The notes under the pieces are model-generated. The model was not told the DNA's origin. It ran no database searches and saw only the letters and a program-made list of their open reading frames with translations. The position numbers were made by a program, and so were the translations under genes. Below, piece by piece: positions 1-9,023 of a DNA stretch of 17,746 nt (positions are counted from its first letter, which is position 1; every line of letters begins with the position of its first letter). The stretch is from Chloroflexota bacterium. Lineage in GTDB: Bacteria; Chloroflexota; UBA5177; JANWHV01. The stretch covers positions 1-17,746 of the forward strand of contig JAICHN010000052.1 of the NCBI GenBank assembly GCA_025924845.1, in the 5' to 3' direction.

Positions 1-389
1 ACATCTGGGCTGAGTATGCGCGCGGCGACGACCGACAGGTCGAACAGGCCGAGGTGAACAAGTTCGTCGGCGGCAAGATGTTCTTCGTCAAGTTCGGCAG
101 TGGACGACGGGACCCGGTCTGGCCGATTGACCTATTTTTGCCTCAGGCAACGCAGGTCCAAACTATCCTGGGCTACCTGCTCTCTGACGCGATTGAGGGT
201 TTTCCCGTGCCGTTTTATCCCCGATGTCTTCAGCGAGCCCATGAGAATGCCGCGCTCGTCGACTTCGACCTCGATATTCTTCAGGATGAGATCTTTGAGG
301 GCATACGCATCAGTCTGGATACCGACGCGCCCGTCCTGGATGCCTTCCGCCTGCAGGATGCCGATCCCGCCCACGCACGGTACCGTTAG
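1..389 (+). CDS. NurA-like nuclease, C-terminal part (5' end outside window)
   Basis: The reading frame is open from the first bases of the window to a TAG at 387-389, so this is the 3' end of a longer gene; the GTG at 54 is probably internal. The visible ~128 residues carry a beta-rich stretch (MFFVKFGSG, then DPVWPIDLFLP), followed by a helix and a GFPVPFYPRCLQRAHENAAL segment. That order resembles the end of the NurA fold, where a GYPxPLxxAH-like segment follows a strand contacting the active site. NurA is a 5'-3' nuclease that works with the HerA translocase. The gene sits 12 bp upstream of a HerA-like gene, the usual nurA-herA order. The N-terminal catalytic acidic residues are outside the window, so activity cannot be judged. 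The identity rests on weak C-terminal similarity plus context. Confidence 0.6.
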   Translation, partial: IWAEYARGDDRQVEQAEVNKFVGGKMFFVKFGSGRRDPVWPIDLFLPQATQVQTILGYLLSDAIEGFPVPFYPRCLQRAHENAALVDFDLDILQDEIFEGIRISLDTDAPVLDAFRLQDADPAHARYR

Positions 390-401
390 CGAGGAGGAGC
401 C

Positions 402-2489
402 ATGCCGCGGATTGAGTTGTTCGAGCGCGAGCACATCGTCGGGGTCTTCCGCGGCTTTCGTGAAGGAGGCCTCGAGTTTCACGCCGAGTTGGCCTTGCCC
501 TACCGGAACGACTTTCAGAGTTCTCCGATGCACGGCCAGTTCCTCCTCGTGCAGCTTGAGACGCCCGAGGAAGCGGTGCTCGGCCGTATCACCGCCTTCT
601 CCTCCGAAGGCAAGCTCTCGGTGGGGACGGGCGAGGAGTTTACTCTCCGCGCCGTGCGGGAGAGTCGACCGATTCCCGAGGATCTGCGCGAGCAATACCT
701 GAAATACCGGGTGAACATCCGTGTGCTGGGCGTCTTGCGGAGCGGCGACGATGGGCGGATTACCTTTCTGGCCTCACATCGCCGATTGCCACATGTCGGC
801 AGCCCGGTCGCCTTCCCCTCCGGCGCGGTCCTGCGCGAGATTGCCGGCCACAACCTGGAGGGAGCAGCGATTGGTCACTTCGCGCTGGGTGAGTACGTCT
901 ATTGCGATAATCGCCAGGACGTCAGTCTGCTCGATGGGATGCAGCGAAAGTCACCCGAGATCCTGATCCGCTTCCCCGTGGAGAGTCTGGTTTCGCGACG
1001 GTCATTCATCTTCGCCCGCGCCGGCTTCGGCAAGTCGAACCTCAACAAGCTGCTGTTCAGCATGCTCTACGAGCACACGCCGATGACGCTGAAGCGCGGT
1101 GACCGCCAGGTACCGGTGGGGACGATCATTTTCGACCCCGATGGTGAGTATTTCTGGCCGGACGATAAGGGCCGCCCCGGCCTCTGCGACGTGCCGCATC
1201 TGCGAGATAAGCTGGTGGTCTTCACCTCGCGTAAGAACAAGAGCCGCCTCTATGAGTCATTCGTGGCAAGCGGGATCAAGCTCGACCTGCGGCGGCTAGC
1301 GCCCAATGACGTGATTTCCATTGCCCTCTCGCCCGAGCGTCAGGACCAGCAGAACGTGCGCAAGCTGCGTGCCCTACGCCAGGAGCAATGGGAAAAGCTG
1401 ATCAGCCTAGTGGACCAGACGGGAGCCCAGACGCCGCTCGAGGAGATCGGCACGATTATGGGCCTGGATCCGGTGAAACAGGAAGCAGAGGCACTGGCGG
1501 CACGGGCGAATATTGCGGGCATTGTACATACGCTGCACGATCGGAGCAGCCAGTTCATGGACATGCTGCTGGGAGCCCTCAAGGAGGGGAAGCTCTGCGT
1601 GGTGGATGTGTCGCAGTTGCGGGGAAGCCAGGCTATGATCCTCTCCGGGTTGATTCTGCGGCGCATCTTCGACCACAACCAGCAGGAGTTCACCGAGGCC
1701 GAATCGCGGACTATCCCCACGATCGCCGTGATTGAAGAAGCTCAATCCGTACTGAACGACCGCGCTACCTCGGCGGAGCCGTTCATCGCCTGGGTCAAGG
1801 AGGGACGAAAATACGATCTGGGGGCCATGCTGATTACCCAGCAACCGGGGAGCATTCCCAACGAGATCCTCAGTCAGGGTGATAACTGGTTTCTCTTTCA
1901 CTTGCTCTCCTCGGTTGATCTGCTGAATGTACAAAGAGCAAACGCGCACTTCAGCCAGGACCTGCTCAGTGCCCTCCTCAACGAGCCGATGCCGGGCCAG
2001 GGCGTCTTCTGGAGTTCGGTGGCCGGTAAAGCCTACCCGGTATCGGTGCGCGTGCTCTCCTTCGAGCGGATGTTCGCGCCCCTGGATCCCCATTACGATC
2101 AACCGGCCGAGGCCACCTTCGCCGTGGAGCTAAGGGAACGCTTCCTGGCTGCCCTAGAAGGGATGGCCGAGGAAGGTGCTGAGACTGAAGGAGGGCAGGA
2201 CGGAGGTCAAGTTGATATTGTGGCCGCGTCGGAGCGTCGAGCGATCGCCGCCCTGGGGAATGACAAGGAGATCATGGCCAAGCTGCACAGCGAAGAGGGT
2301 TGTGCATGGGGACACCTAACCGGTTTTTTGGAGGCCAAGCTGCCTAGCACGTTCGAGGATCGCAACCGACGCGCCTATCAGATGGTACGTACTGCGATGA
2401 ACGAGATCCTGGGTGCGGAACGTAGCGGCTGGCACACTTATCGGAACGAACGGAACAAAGTCTATGTACGGGCGGGGAGAGGAGCCTGA
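402..2489 (+). CDS. herA: HerA-like hexameric DNA-translocating ATPase with extra C-terminal region
   Basis: This 695-residue protein has a HerA/FtsK-type P-loop ATPase core. Residues 1 to about 150 look like the beta-rich HAS-barrel found in HerA. Walker A is A205-R-A-G-F-G-K211-S212 and is followed by IIFDPDGEYFW, matching the DPxGEY signature of HerA. The Walker B-like segment is IAVIEEAQ with E445/E446. The sensor-like region KEGRKYDLGAMLITQQPGSI is typical of HerA. HerA pumps DNA and feeds it to NurA. Residues from about 570 to 695 lie beyond the ATPase core: an acidic, Gly-rich linker (EEGAETEGGQDGG), then a region that may be a winged-helix (WGHLTGFLEAKLP...YQMVRTAMNEILG). The start is supported by GAGGAGGAG directly upstream. 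It is likely co-transcribed with the genes on both sides. In bacteria such ATPases occur in repair and phage-defence loci; which applies here is not settled. Confidence 0.85.
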   Translation: MPRIELFEREHIVGVFRGFREGGLEFHAELALPYRNDFQSSPMHGQFLLVQLETPEEAVLGRITAFSSEGKLSVGTGEEFTLRAVRESRPIPEDLREQYLKYRVNIRVLGVLRSGDDGRITFLASHRRLPHVGSPVAFPSGAVLREIAGHNLEGAAIGHFALGEYVYCDNRQDVSLLDGMQRKSPEILIRFPVESLVSRRSFIFARAGFGKSNLNKLLFSMLYEHTPMTLKRGDRQVPVGTIIFDPDGEYFWPDDKGRPGLCDVPHLRDKLVVFTSRKNKSRLYESFVASGIKLDLRRLAPNDVISIALSPERQDQQNVRKLRALRQEQWEKLISLVDQTGAQTPLEEIGTIMGLDPVKQEAEALAARANIAGIVHTLHDRSSQFMDMLLGALKEGKLCVVDVSQLRGSQAMILSGLILRRIFDHNQQEFTEAESRTIPTIAVIEEAQSVLNDRATSAEPFIAWVKEGRKYDLGAMLITQQPGSIPNEILSQGDNWFLFHLLSSVDLLNVQRANAHFSQDLLSALLNEPMPGQGVFWSSVAGKAYPVSVRVLSFERMFAPLDPHYDQPAEATFAVELRERFLAALEGMAEEGAETEGGQDGGQVDIVAASERRAIAALGNDKEIMAKLHSEEGCAWGHLTGFLEAKLPSTFEDRNRRAYQMVRTAMNEILGAERSGWHTYRNERNKVYVRAGRGA

Positions 2490-2500
2490 GCGCCCAGCCC

Positions 2501-3610
2501 GTGACCCTGGGAAGGGCAGAAACCGCCCTCAACGGGATCTGTCCGTACTTCACCATGTTTCCACTCGCCTTTCCTTACGCGATTCTCAGTAAGCATGGCC
2601 GGACGGACGAGTGGGTGCTCGACCCTTTTTGTGGCCGCGGCACCACCAATTATGCCGGCCGTTTGCTGGGCATGCCGTCAATCGGGATCGACAGTAGTCC
2701 GGTGGCGTCCGCCATTGCTCAGGCCAAGCTGGCGAATACGAACCCCACGGCGATCATGCAGGCCGCACGGTGCATTCTGGCCGAAGCGCCCGAACCGACC
2801 GCCGTACCCGAGGGCGAGTTCTGGGAGTGGGCTTTCGCGCCGTCCGTGCTACACACCCTCTGTCGCCTGCGCGAGGGACTCCTGCGGAACTGTCGCTCGG
2901 ATGCCCGGGTTGCCATGCGCGCTATCCTGCTCGGCGCGCTCCATGGTCCGCGCCCCAAGCATCGGCCAAGTTACTTCTCCAACCAGGCACCTCGCACCTA
3001 TGCTCCCAAACCTCGGTATGCCGTGAACTTCTGGCGCGCGCGCGGCCTCATTCCAGAGCCGGTCGATGTGCCGGCGATCATCGAGGCGCGGGCGCTGCGT
3101 TACTATGGCCTGCCGGCCCGGCGGCACGAAGGCATGGTGCTGCGGGCGGATAGCAGGCTACCTGAAACCTTCGCGCGCTTAGGAAGGCCGAAGTCGTTGA
3201 GCTGGGTGATTACCTCGCCTCCCTATTACGGGATGCGTACCTATATTCCCGACCAATGGCTTCGGTCCTGGCTCCTCGGCGGTCTGGATTCAGTCGACTA
3301 TTCGATGGCAGGCCAGGTGACTCACGAGAGCCCCGAGTCCATGGCAGCGCAATTCAAACGTGTGTGGCGAAACGTGGGCACATGTGCCGCGTCAGGAGCG
3401 CGTATGATCGTTCGCTTCGGCGGCATCAATGATCGTAAAACCGATCCACAGGTGATCATCATCAACTCGCTGGCCGATACGGGTTGGGAGATTACTGCCA
3501 TCGAGTCGGCCGGGGCTGCGTCGGCGGGCCGTCGCCAGGCCGCGCATTTTGGGCGCGCGAAGCACACCGCCATTGATGAGTATGATATCTGGGCGCGCTG
3601 GGCAGGCTGA
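2501..3610 (+). CDS. DNA methyltransferase (N4-cytosine/N6-adenine type), SAM motif before TSPPY motif
   Basis: The 369-residue protein has the SAM-binding motif D41-P-F-C-G-R-G-T-T near the N terminus, followed by GIDSSPVA, and the catalytic motif T238-S-P-P-Y-Y-G in the second half. These are hallmarks of amino-methyltransferases of DNA that modify adenine N6 or cytosine N4. In the common beta-class N4 enzymes DPFxGSGTT comes after SPPY; here the order is reversed, as in alpha/gamma-type architectures. About 190 residues separate the two motifs and may hold target-recognition material. The start is uncertain: GTG at 2501 is the first usual start in the frame, 11 bp after the herA stop, with GGGGAGAGGAG about 16 nt upstream. 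Tight coupling to herA suggests the methylase marks host DNA in the same system. No classical restriction endonuclease gene is visible. Confidence 0.8.
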   Translation: MTLGRAETALNGICPYFTMFPLAFPYAILSKHGRTDEWVLDPFCGRGTTNYAGRLLGMPSIGIDSSPVASAIAQAKLANTNPTAIMQAARCILAEAPEPTAVPEGEFWEWAFAPSVLHTLCRLREGLLRNCRSDARVAMRAILLGALHGPRPKHRPSYFSNQAPRTYAPKPRYAVNFWRARGLIPEPVDVPAIIEARALRYYGLPARRHEGMVLRADSRLPETFARLGRPKSLSWVITSPPYYGMRTYIPDQWLRSWLLGGLDSVDYSMAGQVTHESPESMAAQFKRVWRNVGTCAASGARMIVRFGGINDRKTDPQVIIINSLADTGWEITAIESAGAASAGRRQAAHFGRAKHTAIDEYDIWARWAG

Positions 3611-3707
3611 ACAGCCATCACCGCCGAGCGGGTAGACTTGAGGCGAGAGCGCCGGCTTTGGCGTGCTCCGTACCAAGGATATGGCTATCGCCGAGAGGAT
3701 AGACGGC

Positions 3708-4826
3708 GTGAAGATTACCCGACTCGAAAGCCTTTTCGTGCAGCCGCGCTGGCATTTTCTGAAGATGCATACCGACGAGGGCATCATCGGCCTCGGTGAG
3801 CCTGTTGTGGAAGGGCGCGCCCGCACCGTCGCCGCCGCCGTGCGCGAACTCGGTGACTACTTGATCGGTCAGGACCCTCGGCGCATCGAGCACCACTGGC
3901 AAGTGATGTACCGCGGCGCCTTCTATCGGGGCGGCCCTGTCCTGGTCAGCGCGATTAGCGGGGTCGAGCAGGCCATGTGGGATATTCTCGGCAAGTCGCT
4001 CGGCGTTCCCGTTTACCAGTTGTTGGGCGGCCATGTCCGCGAGCGCATCCGCGTCTACGCCCATTGCGCGGTGACCAGTCCGGATGACGCGGCGGCGGTC
4101 GTCGCTCCGCTGGTCGAACAGGGCTTTACGGCGCTCAAGACCGGGGTTGATGCACCGGTGCGGATTGTAGACACCAAAGAGTACATCGACCGCCAGGTCA
4201 ATCGCATCACCGCCATTCGCGCCGCCCTCCCCGACCATGTAGACCTCGCAGTCGATTTCCACGGGCGGGTCAGTCCAGCCATGGCCATCCGGCTCGCGCA
4301 CGCGCTCGAGGACTTGCATCTGCTGTTCATCGAGGAACCGGTGCTGCCGGAGAATGTCGATGCCCTGGTCACGGTCGCCCGTTCGACCTCGATCCCTATC
4401 GCTACGGGCGAGCGCCTATTTACCCGCTGGGGTTTCCGCGAGGTTCTGGAGAAGGGCGCCGCCGTTGTCCTCCAGCCCGACCTCTGCCACGCGGGCGGGA
4501 TCGGCGAAGTGCGCAAGATCGCCGCCATGGCCGAGACCTACTTCGCCGCGGTCGCCCCGCACAATCCGCTCGGCCCCATCTCGCTTGCCGCCGGTCTTCA
4601 GGTGGATGCCTGCACCCCCAACTTCCTCTGTCAGGAGCAGGTCTCACTCGGCGTGGGCTACCTCAAGCAACCGTTCGTGGTGCGCGAGGGCTACATCGAC
4701 CTCCCCACCGGGCCGGGCCTGGGCATCGAACTGGACGACGAGGCGGTCGCCGGTCAACTCAACGACGGCAGTTGGCAAACGCCCATCCTCACTCATCCGG
4801 ACGATCATTCGTTCGCCGAGTGGTAG
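3708..4826 (+). CDS. dgoD: D-galactonate dehydratase (enolase superfamily)
   Basis: This enzyme dehydrates D-galactonate to 2-keto-3-deoxygalactonate in the DeLey-Doudoroff route of galactose use. The protein aligns with E. coli DgoD along nearly its whole length (shared segments EGRARTV, LGDYLIGQDP, FYRGGP, FHGRVS, FIEEPVL). I chose the GTG at 3708 because GAGAGGAT lies 7 nt upstream. With this start the metal ligands fall at D183, E209 and E235 and the catalytic pair at H185 and H285, the same numbers as in E. coli DgoD. An ATG at 3681 would add nine residues but has a poorly placed ribosome site. The length of 372 is close to the family's usual 380. No other dgo gene (aldolase, kinase, transporter) is beside it, so its pathway partners must lie elsewhere. 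A related sugar-acid substrate cannot be ruled out. Confidence 0.9.
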   Translation: MKITRLESLFVQPRWHFLKMHTDEGIIGLGEPVVEGRARTVAAAVRELGDYLIGQDPRRIEHHWQVMYRGAFYRGGPVLVSAISGVEQAMWDILGKSLGVPVYQLLGGHVRERIRVYAHCAVTSPDDAAAVVAPLVEQGFTALKTGVDAPVRIVDTKEYIDRQVNRITAIRAALPDHVDLAVDFHGRVSPAMAIRLAHALEDLHLLFIEEPVLPENVDALVTVARSTSIPIATGERLFTRWGFREVLEKGAAVVLQPDLCHAGGIGEVRKIAAMAETYFAAVAPHNPLGPISLAAGLQVDACTPNFLCQEQVSLGVGYLKQPFVVREGYIDLPTGPGLGIELDDEAVAGQLNDGSWQTPILTHPDDHSFAEW

Positions 4827-4856
4827 GGCAGGCATGCGCACCTAGCTCTTTACTAG

Positions 4857-4890
4857 CCTGCGAATGAATCCGTATGGCACGGGCGGGAGC
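4857..4890. repeat. Degenerate inverted copy of the 38-nt repeat
   Basis: Positions 4857-4869 (CCTGCGAATGAAT) are the exact reverse complement of 4995-5007 inside the second direct repeat. The CGGGCGGG nearby recalls the CCGCCCG tail of the repeats, though displaced. It looks like a decayed copy in the opposite orientation, placed just after dgoD. Confidence 0.5.
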
Positions 4891-4892
4891 AG

Positions 4893-4929
4893 ATGAATGC
4901 GCGCGTACCGGGGGCACGCGCGCATTCAT
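4893..4929. terminator. 14-bp perfect inverted repeat between convergent genes, possible bidirectional terminator
   Basis: The left arm ATGAATGCGCGCGT (4893-4906) and right arm ACGCGCGCATTCAT (4916-4929) pair perfectly around a 9-nt loop. The hairpin lies between the convergent ends of dgoD and gmd, where a two-way terminator is expected. No T-tract follows on either strand, so intrinsic termination is uncertain. It could instead be part of the surrounding repeat family. Confidence 0.5.
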
Positions 4930-4939
4930 GCGCCCGGTG

Positions 4940-5019
4940 ATCTTCCATGCGAATTCATCCGCAGGACCGCCCGAATCGACAATCCTCCACGCAAATTCAT
5001 TCGCAGGCCCGCCCGAATC
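4940..5019 (+). repeat. Two tandem 38-nt direct repeats, period 42
   Basis: Copy 1 is 4940-4977 and copy 2 is 4982-5019. They match at 33 of 38 positions, with a shared core AATTCAT-Y-CGCAGG-N-CCGCCCGAATC. The spacing between copies is 4 nt. No coding signal or ribosome site fits an expressed peptide here. The pattern is that of a short intergenic repeat family. Confidence 0.7.
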
Positions 5020-5027
5020 CAGGTTTC

Positions 5028-6985
<1,958 letters not shown>

Positions 6986-7341
6986 CGGGGCTCGTTCCCG
7001 ATCCCGGCGCGATCCTTCGTCCCATCCACGGCATTTCCCCATCGCTCTGGTTTGACCGCCGGAATGCTACCATATCGAGCCGCTTCCTCGTATAGGGGTT
7101 CTGCGGCAATGGCTGTTGTCTTGGGTGGTTGCGGAGTTATACGTAAAGGCGTATGTTTCCGTCCATATGGAACGTCGAGTACACGTTCCGTCTTCTCTTC
7201 TCGTTGTTTCATCAGCTTCACCCCGCTCGGAGGCGCATCGCGGAGTCCTCGCTGTAAACCAGCACCACTGGTTACTACAAATCTACCTACCAGAGGCGTC
7301 TACGACGGTCAGGCTGCTTATCGAAGCGTGGAGAGAGTGCG
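6986..7341. other. Divergent intergenic region between rmd and heliorhodopsin
   Basis: No credible gene was found in these 356 bases. Promoters for both flanking genes should lie here. A weak + strand candidate is TTGTCT, then 16 nt, then TATACG near 7120-7142. An inverted repeat GGAACGT-N7-ACGTTCC lies at 7169-7189. Neither is strong evidence by itself. Confidence 0.5.
7169..7189. promoter_or_regulatory. Inverted repeat upstream of heliorhodopsin, possible operator
   Basis: GGAACGT (7169-7175) and ACGTTCC (7183-7189) form a perfect 7-bp inverted repeat with a 7-nt spacer, about 150 bp upstream of the heliorhodopsin start. The size suits a dimeric regulator. No regulator family is recognised from the sequence. 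Confidence 0.3.
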
Positions 7342-8142
7342 ATGGCGACATCGTCCGATGTTGGAAGCCCTACGGAACGGGTCATTACCTATGGCGGTTT
7401 GCGCCGGCTTAACCTGAGCATGGCAGCGTTGCATCTGGTGCAAGGCCTGATCATCCTGTGGCTGGCCAATCGAGATTTCGTGCTGCCAATCAACGTGAGC
7501 TATTTGGATTTCAAGGAGGCCACGCAATCTCTGGTTCCGGCCAGTCGGACCCTGTTCGATGTCTCGCCGGCCTGGTTGGTTGCCGCGTTCCTTTTCATGT
7601 CGGCTATAGCCCACTTGGTGATTGCCACGGTCTGGCGGCGCGGCTACGAAAGTGACCTGGCTCGTGGTTTGAATCGGGCTCGGTGGTTCGAATACGCACT
7701 TTCAGCCGCCACAATGATGGTGGCCATTGCCCTGCTGGTAGGCGTGTACGACCTGGCAAGCCTTCTGATGATCTTCGCGCTGGTGTCCGTCATGAATCTC
7801 CTGGGACTGGTCATGGAGATCCACAACCAGACAACAGTTCACACTAAGTGGATAAGCTATATGGTGGGGTGCCTTGCGGGCATCGTCCCCTGGATCGTCG
7901 TGGCGATCTACTTCTGGGCGGCCAACGACTATGGGGGCGGGCAGATCCCGGGCTTTGTGTACGGGATCTATGTGAGTATTTTTTTCTTTTTCAACTGCTT
8001 TGCCATCAACATGTGGTTGCAGTATCGCCAAGTCGGCGCCTGGCACAGTTACCTGTACGGGGAACGGGCCTACATCGTTCTGAGCCTGGTTGCCAAGTCT
8101 GCCCTTGCGTGGCAGGTCTTTGCCGGAACGCTGCGGCCCTGA
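7342..8142 (+). CDS. Heliorhodopsin (retinal-binding seven-helix membrane protein)
   Basis: The 266-residue protein has seven hydrophobic helices (roughly 22-42, 77-98, 114-136, 138-160, 168-192, 205-228, 238-262). The last helix contains SLVAKSALAWQVFAGTLRP, with the retinal Schiff-base lysine at K252 and S248 four residues before it, as S237/K241 in heliorhodopsin 48C12. Helix 3 has R114-W-F-E117, matching R104/E107, where the Glu is the counterion. H31 and H91 match the pocket histidines H23/H80. PWIVVAIYF in helix 5 and FAINMWLQYRQVGAW in helix 6 to 7 are also family signatures. Heliorhodopsins are photosensory rather than known pumps and have an inverted topology; their role is poorly understood. 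The start has GGAGAGAG just upstream. It stands alone, with no carotenoid or retinal gene beside it; its convergent neighbour is a uspA-like pseudogene. Confidence 0.95.
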   Translation: MATSSDVGSPTERVITYGGLRRLNLSMAALHLVQGLIILWLANRDFVLPINVSYLDFKEATQSLVPASRTLFDVSPAWLVAAFLFMSAIAHLVIATVWRRGYESDLARGLNRARWFEYALSAATMMVAIALLVGVYDLASLLMIFALVSVMNLLGLVMEIHNQTTVHTKWISYMVGCLAGIVPWIVVAIYFWAANDYGGGQIPGFVYGIYVSIFFFFNCFAINMWLQYRQVGAWHSYLYGERAYIVLSLVAKSALAWQVFAGTLRP

Positions 8143-8189
8143 TGACTGCGGGACAACACAGCGAACGTGCGCGCATCCGCTGGTGGACA

Positions 8190-8646
8190 GCCATGTGCCG
8201 ACGAAGATGGAAACCGTGTGGGCTACATGCGCGGCATTTGGTCGGCCCAGCACTCGTCCCTTGGAAATAGTGACCCGACAACGATCCGCCCATGCTCCAG
8301 GTTGTCGCAAGCTGCGTCCAGGGATTCGCGGCACCGGAGTGCCCGGGCATCATCGCCGCCGTGCTCGTATCAATGTGCCCGTGCGGATCGGCGACGCCCC
8401 CGTGGGCCGAATGTGCTGATTGGCGAGCTATTCGCGCGCCGCGTCCGCCTCCGCGCGCAGGTAGTCATCGTAGAGGCTGTAGGGAGTATAGTTCTCCTGT
8501 TCGGTCGTTGCCATCACGGTGAGCGGCTCCACGGCCCGCACCAGGTGGAGGGTAGCACAGAACAATCGAGCGAGTCGCTCGGCGCCCGGAAGCACCCGCT
8601 CGGCCGGCGCGGAGCCGTCCAGATGTACCAGGATCTGCCGGAACAT
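8190..8646 (-). pseudogene. UspA-family universal stress protein, disrupted
   Basis: From the ATG at 8646 the - strand reads MFRQILVHLDGSAPAERVLP and then LFCATLHLVRAVEPL, a clear N-terminal UspA (nucleotide-binding stress protein) domain. The frame stops after DAARE with a TAG at 8428-8430, where relatives tend to have a Tyr codon. UspA-like pieces then continue in other frames: LANQHIRP in the same frame past the stop, GDDARA and CDNLEHGRIVVGS in a second, and RVLGRPNAAHVAHTVSIFV in a third, ending near 8190. Together these would make one domain of about 140-150 residues broken by a nonsense change and at least two frameshifts. It is read as a pseudogene. Sequencing errors could fake frameshifts, but three lesions make that unlikely. 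Confidence 0.7.
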
Positions 8647-8678
8647 CTCACTTACTCGTATCGGCGCCACGATAACGC

Positions 8679-8771
8679 CCGGGTGTTTCCAAGGCCACGA
8701 TCAGCAAGATCGAACGCGAGGAGGTGAGTCCAACCGCGATAATCCTGGTACGACTGGCCGGGGCATTGCGG
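8679..8771 (+). pseudogene. XRE-family helix-turn-helix fragment
   Basis: The + frame reads PGVSKATISKIEREEVSPTA and then IILVRLAGALRL. This matches the recognition helix and following helices of XRE/Cro-type regulators (consensus SGVSKATISKIERGEVSPTA). The expected first helices are missing upstream, where the UspA remnant begins only 33 bp away, and the downstream frame to 8957 shows no recognisable cupin or other domain. There is no good start. It appears to be a gene fragment left by deletion. Confidence 0.6.
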
Positions 8772-9023
8772 CTATATTGTCGTTCTGGCCAGGAGTTAGC
8801 TGCTATGCCTGAGATCGAAATCAAAGCCCTGAGCGACTCGCCGACAATCAGGCTGTCGTGCCCGCGGCGCATCAGCCGATTGAACCGCGCTCGGCTGGGC
8901 AGGGTGGGGAAGGAGTCCCACAGCCACTGCCGCTCATTTATCTCACGCCAAGCATAAACGTGTCAGGGTCAGCCGAATAGGTAAAGATCGGTCGGAAGGG
9001 CCAGGCTCGGCCGAGCGAATGCC
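8772..9023. other. Non-coding stretch after the XRE remnant
   Basis: The open frame that continues from the XRE fragment to a stop at 8955-8957 has no recognisable motif and unusual Arg/Ser-rich content. No promoter, RNA or repeat was recognised before the gntR stop. Confidence 0.4.

Noticed and set aside
132..695. 187-codon - strand open frame over the nurA/herA junction
   Set aside because: It is antisense to two overlapping, better-supported + strand frames and has no recognisable motif.
4940..5019. Possible mini CRISPR array
   Set aside because: Two units with only 4 nt between them leave no room for spacers, and no cas gene is present.
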